From positions 1 to 64,000 of the forward strand of contig JAOXRS010000193.1 of NCBI GenBank assembly GCA_025800385.1: a DNA stretch of 64,000 nucleotides. Direction: 5' to 3'. Below the pieces are notes generated by a model. It was given only the letters and a program-made list of their open reading frames with translations. It was not told the origin of the DNA and ran no database searches. The position numbers and the translations under genes were made by a program. Positions 18,401-28,400 of the stretch are shown here, piece by piece. The stretch is from Candidatus Albibeggiatoa sp. nov. NOAA. Its GTDB lineage: Bacteria; Pseudomonadota; Gammaproteobacteria; Beggiatoales; Beggiatoaceae. Each line of letters begins with the position of its first letter. Position 1 is the first letter of the stretch.

Positions 18401-18974
18401 GCCCTTGCTGGGTATGTAAGCTAATGTCTTCACCAATTTTTTGCGCTCGTTGGATACCTGTTAACTCAATGTCCAGCCATAATTGATGAGATGATTGATT
18501 GGTAAAAGGTCTTTCAGAGATGTCAAAGCCTTGTTCTAAACCTGTGTTTGCATTGCGATACCATTCCACAATATCTTGATGTACATAATTTACTTGATGA
18601 TTTTGCGTGGTTGGAGATGATGCTGGGATAAAATATTGCTGCTTACCCCGTCCATATGCAGTTAAACGCATTCCCATCAATAAAGTAGACTGGCCGCGCT
18701 CATGCACTTTGACACCTTGGTTAGTAAAATAAATCCTTAACTGGTGTGTACGGTTTGGAGCTTGTAAACCATCAGCATGATATTGTGGTTGATATTCCTG
18801 TTTAGCCAATTCAGTTTGGGTATTGGTTAACCAATGCTGGGATACATGTTGCGCTTGCGTTACCTGCATGACATCATTGTTTGCCATGACGGATAGACTC
18901 ATACAGCTGAATAGAAATACTTGCAGCCAAGCCATCATCAGGCTATAGGCTGGCTTTTTATTATGAATAAACAT
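12441..18974 (-). CDS. Giant exported modular protein 1 (FG-GAP, LRR, FN3, shared C-terminal module)
   Basis: The start is set at ATG 18974, which has AGGAGGG seven bases upstream; the frame opens earlier at 19016. The product is 2177 aa with a signal peptide (about residues 1-31). Order: a domain ending in YPLVIDP (32-238); seven FG-GAP repeats with DxNxDGxxD calcium loops (about 239-675), which should form an integrin-like propeller; a leucine-rich-repeat segment with a CSWTGVTC cap (679-962); four fibronectin III domains (965-1345); two InlB-like repeats with CGxxC pairs (1349-1512); a turn-rich strand region (1525-1692); amphipathic LPPE-like helices (1700-1845); and a C-terminal domain (1848-2177). 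The last 850 residues match giant protein 2. A surface or adhesion role is inference; no LPXTG, Tat or autotransporter barrel is visible. Confidence 0.9.
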   Translation of the reverse strand: MFIHNKKPAYSLMMAWLQVFLFSCMSLSVMANNDVMQVTQAQHVSQHWLTNTQTELAKQEYQPQYHADGLQAPNRTHQLRIYFTNQGVKVHERGQSTLLMGMRLTAYGRGKQQYFIPASSPTTQNHQVNYVHQDIVEWYRNANTGLEQGFDISERPFTNQSSHQLWLDIELTGIQRAQKIGEDISLHTQQGRKLSFAKLQADDAHGKRLPSHMEVLSNTRLRLWIDDREAAYPLVIDPILGAEDTETLLEANQVGGAFGISAVGIGDVNSDGYDDVAVGAADYDNGEFDEGAVFIYYGSASGLSNNYDVMLESNQVQARLGRSISSAGDVNGDGYNDLIVGAYFYDSTGAAFVYHGSASGVANSYDTILQVAGSARFGWSVAGVGDVNGDGYSDVMIGDSFYTDGESQEGAVFVFHGSAGGVSSSYTTSMQPDIASAQMGYSVAGAGDLNNDGYDDAIVGAIYYANGQDSEGAIFTYHGSPSGLSSSFTKQLESDQAQAYFGCDVEGAGDVNNDGFDDIIVGAYAYDNGETDEGVVFIYHGSETGIADSYNSLLEVDQANANLGRYVASAGDVNKDGYDDVIVSASSYENGQTNEGAIFIYHGSNTGVANSYTTIIEMNQANTPQAHGDVAGAGDINNDGYADVIIGAHNYENGQNNEGAAFVYFGSDVGITTICVEQTEIPKAECETLVNLYKSTNGLNWSDSPSNNWNKTFLPCSWTGVTCSDGSVTAIDRPNKNLVGTIPDWSALTKIIRIDLGDNQLTGSIPQLNTLTQLQSIKLRLNQLSGEIPDLTGLTKLHTLNTRNNQLTGNIPELSSLTSLKTLSLIENQLTGEIPDLTALIKLETFNVRNNQLNGNAPDLTGLTQLTILDLRSNQLTGTMPNVSTLTQIQEVKLDSNQFNGAIPDISGLSNVTIFSIKDNQLTGGIPNLSSLTALTSLGLSGNQFCKYANVNYSPWSSEVNIYADCIPKPPSALTGKALSPTRIDLSWVDQSDFETGFKVQRNGTLISTTAANINAYSDTGLECDTTYEYTVQTTDGSNDSDGVSVSVKTNICPAVNNKPHSPANFAASSVSNTTINLTWTDDSALESSYLLYRDAQRIARLPADTESYQDNNLTCNTSYSYSLVASNQFDDSDSVSITVKTAACNTTNPNNPTIGDTTDPIPNPDTSNPVLNPPSQLTATLKPDNTVTLNWVDNSTKETGFVVLRDNQLQAQLPENSERFIDTQINCGVTYNYVVMASDAHQNSVPASVNVVAPVCNNNTDNDATSAVAPPYNVLATVLSATTINLTWSDNNSQSTYLIKRDGIALTSVSTQYYVDAQLQCGQYYQYSVQAVVDGKTSSSVSTSVQMPACITNEQQHSTLLNLSTQGEGNIVGCGRQCVQTYLSGTELLLQVKPAAHWDFIGWQGDCDATGHILTQHQQQCIARFAPIAEAEPSHAQQQAKVSLQLDIEGRGHIQNCGIACTQVYAHGTIVSLTPIAADGWKFQSWHGECQFDYIRLQQDTVCTAIFEPLSDSEISPLSRSSNQIEYITDTYIPVAGSISHVYLQGDNYSEGLISNATIDLNASLQGGRLSSFNRNYGTVSDVDIRPYSTLEGGYIAGGINNDGELHNVTLVEGSTVTGQGVLSGTIYSSGLIDGMNLDVNTMILGGELAGEIIGDAEQPARIGAANIDGASLDNVCLTPTVQLGDEVVLGDNVTLPSDNPTILDFCIDLSQAESNFSQLVPQLEPAAFAFLPAASIKVLPPETFSLFTPAQLRYLNPEVIKQISQAQFDAIQLDILSGFTAQAWDAMPVEIIQQLNATALDYIDLQQISPLQITEAERTRSQERAASKILTNVPKRVFSNIDPARFLIDGWQINPNTLEITPLPNSNIVYRSLKLSSETINLPELPDFNRGFGVGGAGAPLLDAANTGLIQTDSEQASALLGQVTDLSKFKLTQQNNGILNVVGTDEFTDLLFAFLPDVTGIHIVAEDDAYVGLSRTAGGFFQMTMSNKQQFVMLPSPSKPEELSTIFGQQAEIQISKTGEVFTRYTDANGLTQSLIMIFNSFVQTDIEAEPLSFITDVTQIRARYARAIREGRVVFSDGSVQSIYPAVLYPNILLELLTQINAENMVYHVDGTFSLDFNGQTLMLLPTYDTQVQGLDIWERIAPNIELDNNELVYTVQDTIANQLVTSRLVISY

Positions 18975-19072
18975 ACGTAAACCCTCCTGCTCTATCTTAT
19001 TGATACTGTTTTGCATCTGCTAATCGATAGAATCTTGACGTATTCATTTACATAAAAGAATGATTGCTAAAT

Positions 19073-19100
19073 ATCATACTCAATTATCAATGATTTTCAA
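19073..19100 (-). promoter_or_regulatory. Promoter of giant protein gene 1
   Basis: On the minus strand TTGAAA (19100-19095) is followed after 16 bases by TATGAT (19078-19073). The start codon lies about 98 bases downstream. This implies that gene 1 can be transcribed separately from giant gene 2. Confidence 0.5.
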
Positions 19101-19372
19101 TATCAAATAGGGTGGGGCTAGCTGAAGGTAATATGATGAATATTAAATAATTTTTGTTTAATAATCGTTAAACTGTTTAATCAGTATTTGGAGAAAACGG
19201 GGACTGGTTAAGCAATCATGTTATATATATTTTATTTTTGACATTTAAGTCTGAATTTATACTATGTTTATCAACAGATTAGCCTGTATTGTAAGGTATA
19301 ATTTAACATACTTTTACTATCAGGTATTGAGTTTTAACAAGCTGTTATCTTGTCATATAAACATTAAATGGA

Positions 19373-19413
19373 GGAGTGCAAAACTCTATGTATGTAAACA
19401 AGTTTTACACTCC
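19373..19413 (-). terminator. Hairpin after giant protein gene 2
   Basis: Bases 19373-19385 (GGAGTGCAAAACT) pair with 19401-19413 over 13 positions with one mismatch. It begins 15 bases after the stop of gene 2 on the minus strand. No strong T-run follows. Confidence 0.5.
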
Positions 19414-19427
19414 ATGTCTAATAATAT

Positions 19428-22400
19428 TTAGAAGCTAATGACCAGCCGCGATGTGACCAATTGGCTGGCTGTGGTATCTTGAACTGTATATACCAATTCA
19501 TTCCCTTCCACACTAATACTTGCATCAATACGTTCCCACACATCCAAGCCCTGAACTTGCGTATCATACGTCGGCAAGAGTGTAAGCGTTTGACCATTGA
19601 AGCCTAAACCAAATGTGCCATCTACGTTATAAATCACGTTTGTTGCACCAATTTGACCTAACAAGCCTATTAACACTTCGGGATATAGCACAGCAGGGTA
19701 AATATTTTGTGCACTGCCATCACTGAACACAACACGCCCTTCACGAATTGCTCGACTATTACGCGAACGGGTTGTATTTGTATCCGTGGTGAAAGTCAAC
19801 GGCTCTCCACCCGCGTTACTATCAACCAAAGAGTCAAACATGATGATTAAAAAGCGAACCGTGTCATCTTCTGTGTAAGTGATAAATACATCACCTTTTT
19901 CATTGACTTTGATCGTAGCATCTGCACCGAAAATAGCGTGTAACTCATCTGGTTTATCAGGCGAAGGAATCATTACAAATTGCTGATTATTCGGCATCGT
20001 GATTTGTAAAAAACCACCTTCCGCTTGACTCAGCCCTACATCTACCTCGCCAGCATCTGTTTGTTGAATGCTTGAGGTATCAGGCAAGAAACTAAACACA
20101 AAATTCGCAAATTCATCTGAACCCACCACATTTAAGATACTATTATCTTTCTGTTTAAAGCGGAATTTAGATAAATCTTCAGGTCGGAATACAGGCGTTT
20201 CCGCATTATCATCGGTTTGCGTTTGGCCTAAACCATCATTTAAGTTTTCAATCAAAGGTGTACCTTCACCATCAATACCAAAGCCACTATCAAAATCGGG
20301 CACATCTGGCATATTCAAGTTTTCAGGTAAATCTTGCAATTCAAAACTTTTATAAACGATTTGCGTCCCTGCAGGTGGTCTAATTTCCTGTGTTTCAGGA
20401 TCAATTTCCCAATCTTCAGGTAATAATTCCGCAGGATCAATACCACTATCCGTTAGTGTTTGTTTGGAGATATTGGTTAAAAGCTTGGTTGCTGCACGAC
20501 TTTGCTTGGCTTTATCACCAGATTCCGCTTTGAACTTTTCTTTATCCAAATTAGCCACCTGCTCAGCCGTCATATCTTTAACAATATCCGTTGGTAGCAC
20601 TTCCAGCGTTTCAGGTGGCAAGCCTTTTAAGCTTTCTGGTGGGATATTATCAAATTGCTCATCTGTCATTTGCTTCGCAGCGTTAATGTCTAAGAAAGCC
20701 AAATCTTCTTCGGTAAATTGCGCTAAATCTTCAGGTGGTAATTCTTTCATCATGTCAGGGGTGAATGTACCAAAAGCAGCAGGCTCAACCCGTTCCGCTA
20801 AGCCATTTTTGTCTATTTGTTTCACTTCGGCAGGGTAAACACAAAAATCTAAAATAGTTAAATTACCATCCGCATTAGGTAAAGTCACATTATCACCCAC
20901 TGTAACAGTATCACCCAATTCCACCGTTGGCGTAATGCACATATTACTAATCACCGCATTTTCGATTTTTGCATCACCAATCCGTGCTGGCTCTTCAAGA
21001 TCACCTACAATCACGCCTCGCAATTCACCACCAATAATCACGGTATCAGGGCCTAATACAATATCATCAATCGCACCACCGTTTTTAATAGTGCCACTTA
21101 ATGTACCTTCACCTGTGACAGTTGCCCCTTCTTCAATAGTCACATCACGCATTTCACCATCATTCTGAATATCACCCGCAACATTGCCGCCTTCTAATTC
21201 AGAATGCGGGCGAATATTGACATCTTCCACTGTGCCATGGTTAACATTGGTACCACTCAGACGGCCACCTTGCAACCCTGCTCCTTCTTCAATCGTTACA
21301 TTGGATACCAAGCCCTCGTTTTGATTATTACCAACGAAATGGACATTAGATACACTACTGTCTTTTGGAATTTGACCACTATCAATTTGACCATTTTCAT
21401 CAATTGGAATCGTGTCAGGGTTTTTCGGTGCATCACCTTCAGTCAATTCTGGTAATGGATCAAATATAGCGGTACACACTGTGTCTTTATCTAAACGTAT
21501 ATGTCCAAAGCTACATGCACCGCGCCAATCTCTAAATGTCCAACCTTGTTCAGGAATTGCATTTAACACCACATCCGTACCATGAGGATAAACATAGGTA
21601 CATGCTGTACCACAATCTTCAATATAGCCTTCACCATCCACATTTAACTGCAATGTCACTTCAGCTTGGGTTACTACAGGTTCTTCAACATAAGCCAATG
21701 GTGCAAAGTTAGCGGTACACTGTTGGCTACTGTTCATGACAATGCGGCCTGTTTCATCACAATCACCTGTCCAGCCCATGAACTCCCAATCTGGTGCTGG
21801 ATTAGGAATTAAAAAGACTTCGGTTGCAATTGCATATTCTTGTACGCATTGTTGGCCACACTCAAACACACTACCTTCACCTGTGGTATTAATTCGCAGC
21901 TTGACAACCACATTGCCTTCACTGTCTACGTCTACCGTATCATCAGGTATCGGTTCAGTTGTAGGGCAAGGCGGCATCACAATGGATGCATAACTTGGCT
22001 CGGAAGCAGTATTACCGAATATCGTTTGAACACTATAGGTATAAGGCTGTTCGCAGTCTAAACCTCTGTCCAAAATACTATGCGTATTGCTTTCTACATT
22101 GGCTAAACTAATACCATTACGCTCAATATAAAATCCAGTATGTCCAAAGTCATCACTAGACCATTTTAATGTCACTTCAGAAGGCGACAATGGATTAACT
22201 TCTAAACTATGTGGTGCTGGGATGCTGGTATCAACATCAGCAGGTTGTTCCACATCAGTGGTTGGTGGCTCACTTGTATCTGTATTACAACGTGGTGCAA
22301 CAACATTGACCGTAGCAGCTAAAGAATTGGCTTGACCATCTGTTGCTACCACCGCATATTCGTAGATAACCCCACACTCGATATTCACATCTTTAAAGAA

Positions 22401-25400
22401 ATCTGCATTTTCAGGTAGTTCAGCCCACACTTGATTATTGCGTAATACCAAAAAGCCAATTTCTCGTTCGCTATTGTCTGACCAAGAAAGGTCTACCGTG
22501 TTATCAGGGCGTAGCGTTGCACTTAAATTGCTTGGTGGGTTTAAGGTTGGATCAATAGTCACATCATCTGGATTACCATCCGTGCCATCAGTACTATCTC
22601 CATTATTTGAATCACCATTATCACCACCTGTACCTGAATCTGGTGGGTTTTGTGTATTATCATCAGGTGGCGGCTCTGAACCATCTGTTGGCAAAGGATC
22701 AGAACCACACACAATTGTTTCACCTGTTGCAATTAAATACTCTGATTCACCATATTGATTGGTGGCAAATACACTGTATGTATAACCACTACTACAATCT
22801 AAACCTCTGTCAACAAAACTGGTGCTATTCGCGCCTAACTCTCCAACAACAAAGCCATTGCGCAATACGGTGTAGTTATCTTCAATACTGCTGTCATCTA
22901 ACCAAGTTAAGTAGATTTCTGTTTCAGACTGCGCCTCTGCAGTTAAGTTTGCAGGGGCATTCGGCGGATTGGCTGAATTATCTAAACATTCACCACTACT
23001 TGCCGTCACTGAAATGGTTTCTGAATCTCCTAGTGCATTGGTTGCATATAAGCCATAAGTATAGCTAGTACCACAATTCAAATTAGTATCAGTGTAAGTC
23101 GTTATATTGGGTTCAAGTATGCTAATGACGATATCATCTCGTAACAAGGTCAAACTGGTTTCGTCGCTACTATTGTCAGTCCAATTTAAACGAATTTGGC
23201 TACTAGATTCAGCACTGGACGTTAAGTTAGAAGGAGCAATTGGTGCAGTACAATCTGAACTCGTTATGCTCGCAGTTGAGGCTGAAGCTGAATTGCCTGA
23301 GCCATTGGTTGCATAGACTTCATAAGTATATGTTGTGCTACATAATACATTGCCGTCTGGAAAATCAATTGTATTTGCAGGTAAAACAATAATTTCAATG
23401 CCATCACGAAATACCCTAAACCCAGTTTCATCACTGCTGTTATCAGTCCAAGTTAAGTTGATTTGTGACTCACTGATTGCATCTAACGTCAGACCGCTAG
23501 GTGCTGCTGGCAAATCAAATTCTTGTTCATATGCACCAATATCACAATTATCTCCTTGAGGACGTTGGATACCTCGTTGATCCTCTTCAATTTCAAGCGT
23601 AATACATGTAGTGGCATCAATTGCATCAATGGCCTCTGAATCAGTCGATTGGAATCGGAGTGTTTTGGTTGATCCACCATTATTAGCTAACGATGTAGCA
23701 AGGTATGGGTAAGATGCATCAACATTTGATTCTGCATTAGGATAGGATGGTGTAATACCACACTCATTATTTTCAATTAGGTTATATTGGTTAATACCTG
23801 AAATTGCACCACCTGTTGCGATGTAGCAGTCATTATCACCACCATCAATAAAATTGTTTGCTAATAAAACGCCTACCATATTCAGTGTAGAATTTGTATC
23901 TTCCACATAAATACCGCCACCCGCATTTGGTGCACTATTATCTGCAATAGTGACATAAGTTAAATTAACAATATTGCCGCCTTCGGCCTCAGAATCCATA
24001 GCAATTTTGATCGCACCACCATGTTTATTTCCAGAGTTAGCAAAAAAAGTGGTGTTGATAATCTCAGCATCACCTTTAATATTGAGTGCACCACCCCAGT
24101 CTGAGGTATTATTATTAAATGTGCTACCATTAATAAATAGATTTGAGTATTTTGCAGTAGCAATAGCCCCACCACCGCTCTCTGGTGCTGTACCATTTTG
24201 AAGTGTGGAGTCACTCACAACCAGAGTCCCCCCTTCTTTTACATGTATCAAACCACCCCATGATTGTGAGCCATTTTTTAAGGTCACATTTAACAACTGT
24301 AAGGCATTGCCAGAGGTAACGGAAAAGATACGGTGAGATTCATTACCCCCACTGCCATCTAAGATGATATTAATTCCTCTTGCATCCAGCGTAATATTTT
24401 TATCAATCAAAATTTCTTCTGTTAATGTAATGGTTTGACCTATCAAGTCTGAGTCAAATGTAACCGTATCACCATCATTAGCAAAATAAATCGCATCAAG
24501 CAATGAGTTGTTTTCTGATGAAGTATCGTCATCCAAAATACTACTTAAGTTATCAACTATTGAATTTGGGCTAGGGGCTTTGTATTCATATGCACCAATA
24601 TCACATGACCCCTCACGTGCTTTACCTCGTTGATCGGTATTTCCATTTAGTAATGTTGCACATTCCGAATCTGAGCCTGTATTAATAGCATCAGAATCTA
24701 CAGGCAGTTTCATGATATAAGTAGGAAAGCTACCTGTAGTATCATAAGTGAGGCTGCCTAAATTTGGATTACCACTATAAATGGGAGAGCATGTGCTATC
24801 TTGAATAAAGTTATTATTGCTTTTAGATAATGTACCTGCTGGTATGCCAGTTGTACCTGTGTCATCCAGCAAACAATCATCAGTAGTATTGGCTAGAATT
24901 GTATTTGCTAATGATAATATACTGCCATCTATGATAATGCCAGAGCTGTTGCCTGCAATCGTATTATTGATTAGAGTTGATGAAGCCGATGTTGTACCCG
25001 TTGAATAAATAGCACCACCTATCCCATTACTGCTCACATTACCTGTCATTGTTGTATTCATCAGGGTGAGGTTTGCACCATTTGAATAAATAGCTCCCCC
25101 TTCTTTACCAGCCTGATTATTGTAGATAACGCTTCGGCTGATCGTGAGATTTAACCCCGAATTAGCGTAAATAGCACCACCTTCTGCATCTGTTTGATTT
25201 GTATGAATCTCCATATTTTCTAAAGTTAGTGAACCTGCTTCAACAGAAATACTGCCACCAACACTGCTACTCGCGTTGCCATTGGTTAAGGTTAAACCTT
25301 TGATTGTTGTACCTGCTTGAATCACAAAATGGCGCGTGCTACTGTTTCCATCAATTGTTATTTTCTGGTCACCAGCATCAATTGTTAAATCCTTATTAAC

Positions 25401-28400
25401 AACTAATGGTTCTGTTAAAGTAATTGTGTTATTTGCAAGACTTGAATGAAATGTAATAGGGTCTTCACCAGTGGCATAAACGATAGCTTCACGTAATGAG
25501 TTTACAGTTGTATCACCATCATCAACATCTGCTGTTGTGTTGACAATTGGGTTACCAGTAATTGTCGATATAAACTCATATGCACCAATATCACATGTAC
25601 CTGAACGTTCAGTGCCACGTTGGTCTAGGTTCTCACATACACTATTATTGCCTGTATTAATAGCAATAGACCCAGTACTTAATGCAATTGTCTCAGTTAA
25701 ACCACCATTGTCTACTGGTGCAGCATCTAGTTTTGGATCTACAGAGAACGCAGAGGTAGTAAGATTTGAACAACTTCCATCTTCTATAATATTATTGCTA
25801 CCTGATGCACTACCTCCCGTAACATAGCATTCCAAAATAGACACAATGGAATTCGCTAAAATACTATTATTTATAGTGAGCCCAGTATTTTTAGAGTAAA
25901 TACTTGTACCACGCGCAATTTCTCCACTTACAGCATTATTGTGAGAGTCATTTTTAGAAAATGTGACATTATTGATAGTCAGCGTTACATCTTGAGCATA
26001 AACAGCCCCACCTTTATTCCCTTTGTTATTATAGAAAGTAGAATTTGTCACCGTGGCTGTTGCATTGGATGTTATAGATAATGCCCCACCATTGTAGTTA
26101 CCATGGTATGACAAATTATTTATAAATGTACTGTTCGTAATTGATAATGAAGCTCCATCCCGCACATTAATAGCACCGCCTCCATAACTTGATTGGTTAT
26201 TATCAAAAGTAGAATCTGTGACAGTAATAGAATTATTATTATTTCTAAGAGCAATCGCACCACCACCGCCAGTTGAACTGGTTTTATTGAGTTTAAATAA
26301 GCATTGATCTACCTCAGCAGTAGCACTACCCTCAAGATATATGGCTCCTCCATGATTAAAAGTAATGTTTGGTGTTAAACCATTTTGCAAGGTCAGATTT
26401 TTAAAAACAACAGGATTAGCACCTGTATTTTTCAATCTAAATAAACGATTTGTTTGACCAGCATCAATAACAACTGATTTAGCTTGTCCATCAATGGTAA
26501 AACCTTTATTAATAAAAATTTCATCTGTTAAATTAATAGTCATTGAATCAGCAAAAGTAATGGTACTGCCAGTACATACATTTGAAACTGCCTGACGTAA
26601 AGACCCCGCACCATCATTATTACCATTCGTTACAACTGGATCACATACAATCTCTGGTGTTACAGATACTTCCTCACTATAAATACTGGTTAATACATTA
26701 GCTTGCCCATTAGTTGATGGTGTATAAGTTTCAATCACAAAATAATATTTGGTACCTTCTATTAAGTCTTTAATATTTTTATTGTTTATTAGTTTACCTT
26801 CAGCTTCTGTATTGACACTATTACTGTATGAACCAGAACTTGTACCATATCGAATGATATAGTAACCACTGTCCGTATAAGTTACAGGTGTCCAAGTCAA
26901 TTGTACTTCTGTAGCTGATATAACGCTTGCATTCACATTGGTAACAGGTACTGTTTGTGTATCTGCCCAACTACTATTATTAATGCTACTAGGGTTAGCT
27001 GCGCCTGTTAAGGCGTTATACCCAAAGTTGTCTGATGATAAATTGGGGAAATCAGGGATAATACCTATTAAAGCATTTTTCTCTAAATTTAAAGTGCTGA
27101 GACTATTTGGTAAACCAGTTGGAATTTCACCTGTTAACTGGTTGGAAGCAAGATTTAAATTGAGAAGGCCTTCAGGTAAATTGCTAGGGATGGAACCTGT
27201 TATATTATTAGACTGGAGTTCTAGGGTTTTAAGTGTTGTTGGTAATGGTGCATTGATTGCTGTGAGCTGGTTATTGCCCAAATATAATTGTGTAAGTTCA
27301 GGTAAGCCTGCAACACCCTCTAAATTTCCAGTTAAATTATTAGAACTTAAATCCAATGTTTTTAACTGATCTAAACTGCTTAAATCAGGAATTATTCCTG
27401 TTAAATTATTATTATCATTGAGGAAAATTTCTGTAACGAATGAAGGTTCTGCTCCTTCGCAACTCACACCTGTCCAACTACATGGTGTATCTGTTTCAAG
27501 CCAATTAGTATTATTCCAATTATGGCCTTCAGTTGCCACATAGAGTGTGATTAATGCATTACACTCAGCAATAGGCACTTGACTTTGCGCTAAACATAAA
27601 TTATCTAAAATAGCTTGAGGTTCTTGTATAACAGGGAGTGAACTATTATTATCTTCCCCTGATTGTAACTTACCATTATTTCCCCAACACTGTACCTCAC
27701 TGCCTACAATGGCACAGCGATGTTGATCTATGCCACTATCAACCACTGTAATATCTACACTGAATGTTGTAGAGTCAGGGCTATCTTGATTTCCTCCAGC
27801 TCCATTCGCTAATTGCTCAGTATCATCGCTACCCCAACATTGCAACGCACCACCACCAAATAAAGCACAAGAACTTAAGCTTCCTGCTGTTACATCTATA
27901 ATGTTACTATCTGGCGGAATTGCTTGTACAGGAGGACTTTTACCGCTAACAAAAGGTCCTCCTGTTGTGCCATCACCTAACTGACCATCACTATTATATC
28001 CCCAACATTGCACACCACCGTCTACGACTGCACAAGCATGGTCATAAGTAGCACTAACAGCAGTTGCCCCCGATGTAATACCAAAAACAAAATTAGGTGT
28101 TGCCTGACTCTCAGTTGTACCATCCCCAAGTTGTCCGCGGTTATTATAGCCCCAGCATTTAATTGCACCACTGACAACAGCACATGTAAAATCTTTGCCT
28201 GTTGCTATGTCTGTTACGCCAGAACTTAAGTCAATTACATTTGATGGTATTAGAATGGGGTCAGCTGAATTTCCTCCCGCTCCTAATTTATTAAAATGGT
28301 TAAGTCCCCAACATTTCATACCACCATTAATGATTACGCAACTATTCTCGTTACCCACAGCAATTTTAGTTACACCACTATCTGCACCAAGACCTGATAC

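Larger units (their letters stand above)
18975..19427. other. Spacer between the two giant genes
   Basis: About 450 AT-rich bases. It holds the hairpin after gene 2 (19373-19413), the promoter of gene 1 (19073-19100) and the AGGAGGG ribosome site of gene 1. No open frame is credible here. Confidence 0.6.

Noticed and set aside
22607-23068. A 153-residue rightward open frame inside giant gene 2
   Set aside because: It is antisense to fibronectin III repeats and its His/Leu/Gln-rich translation is a shadow of those codons.
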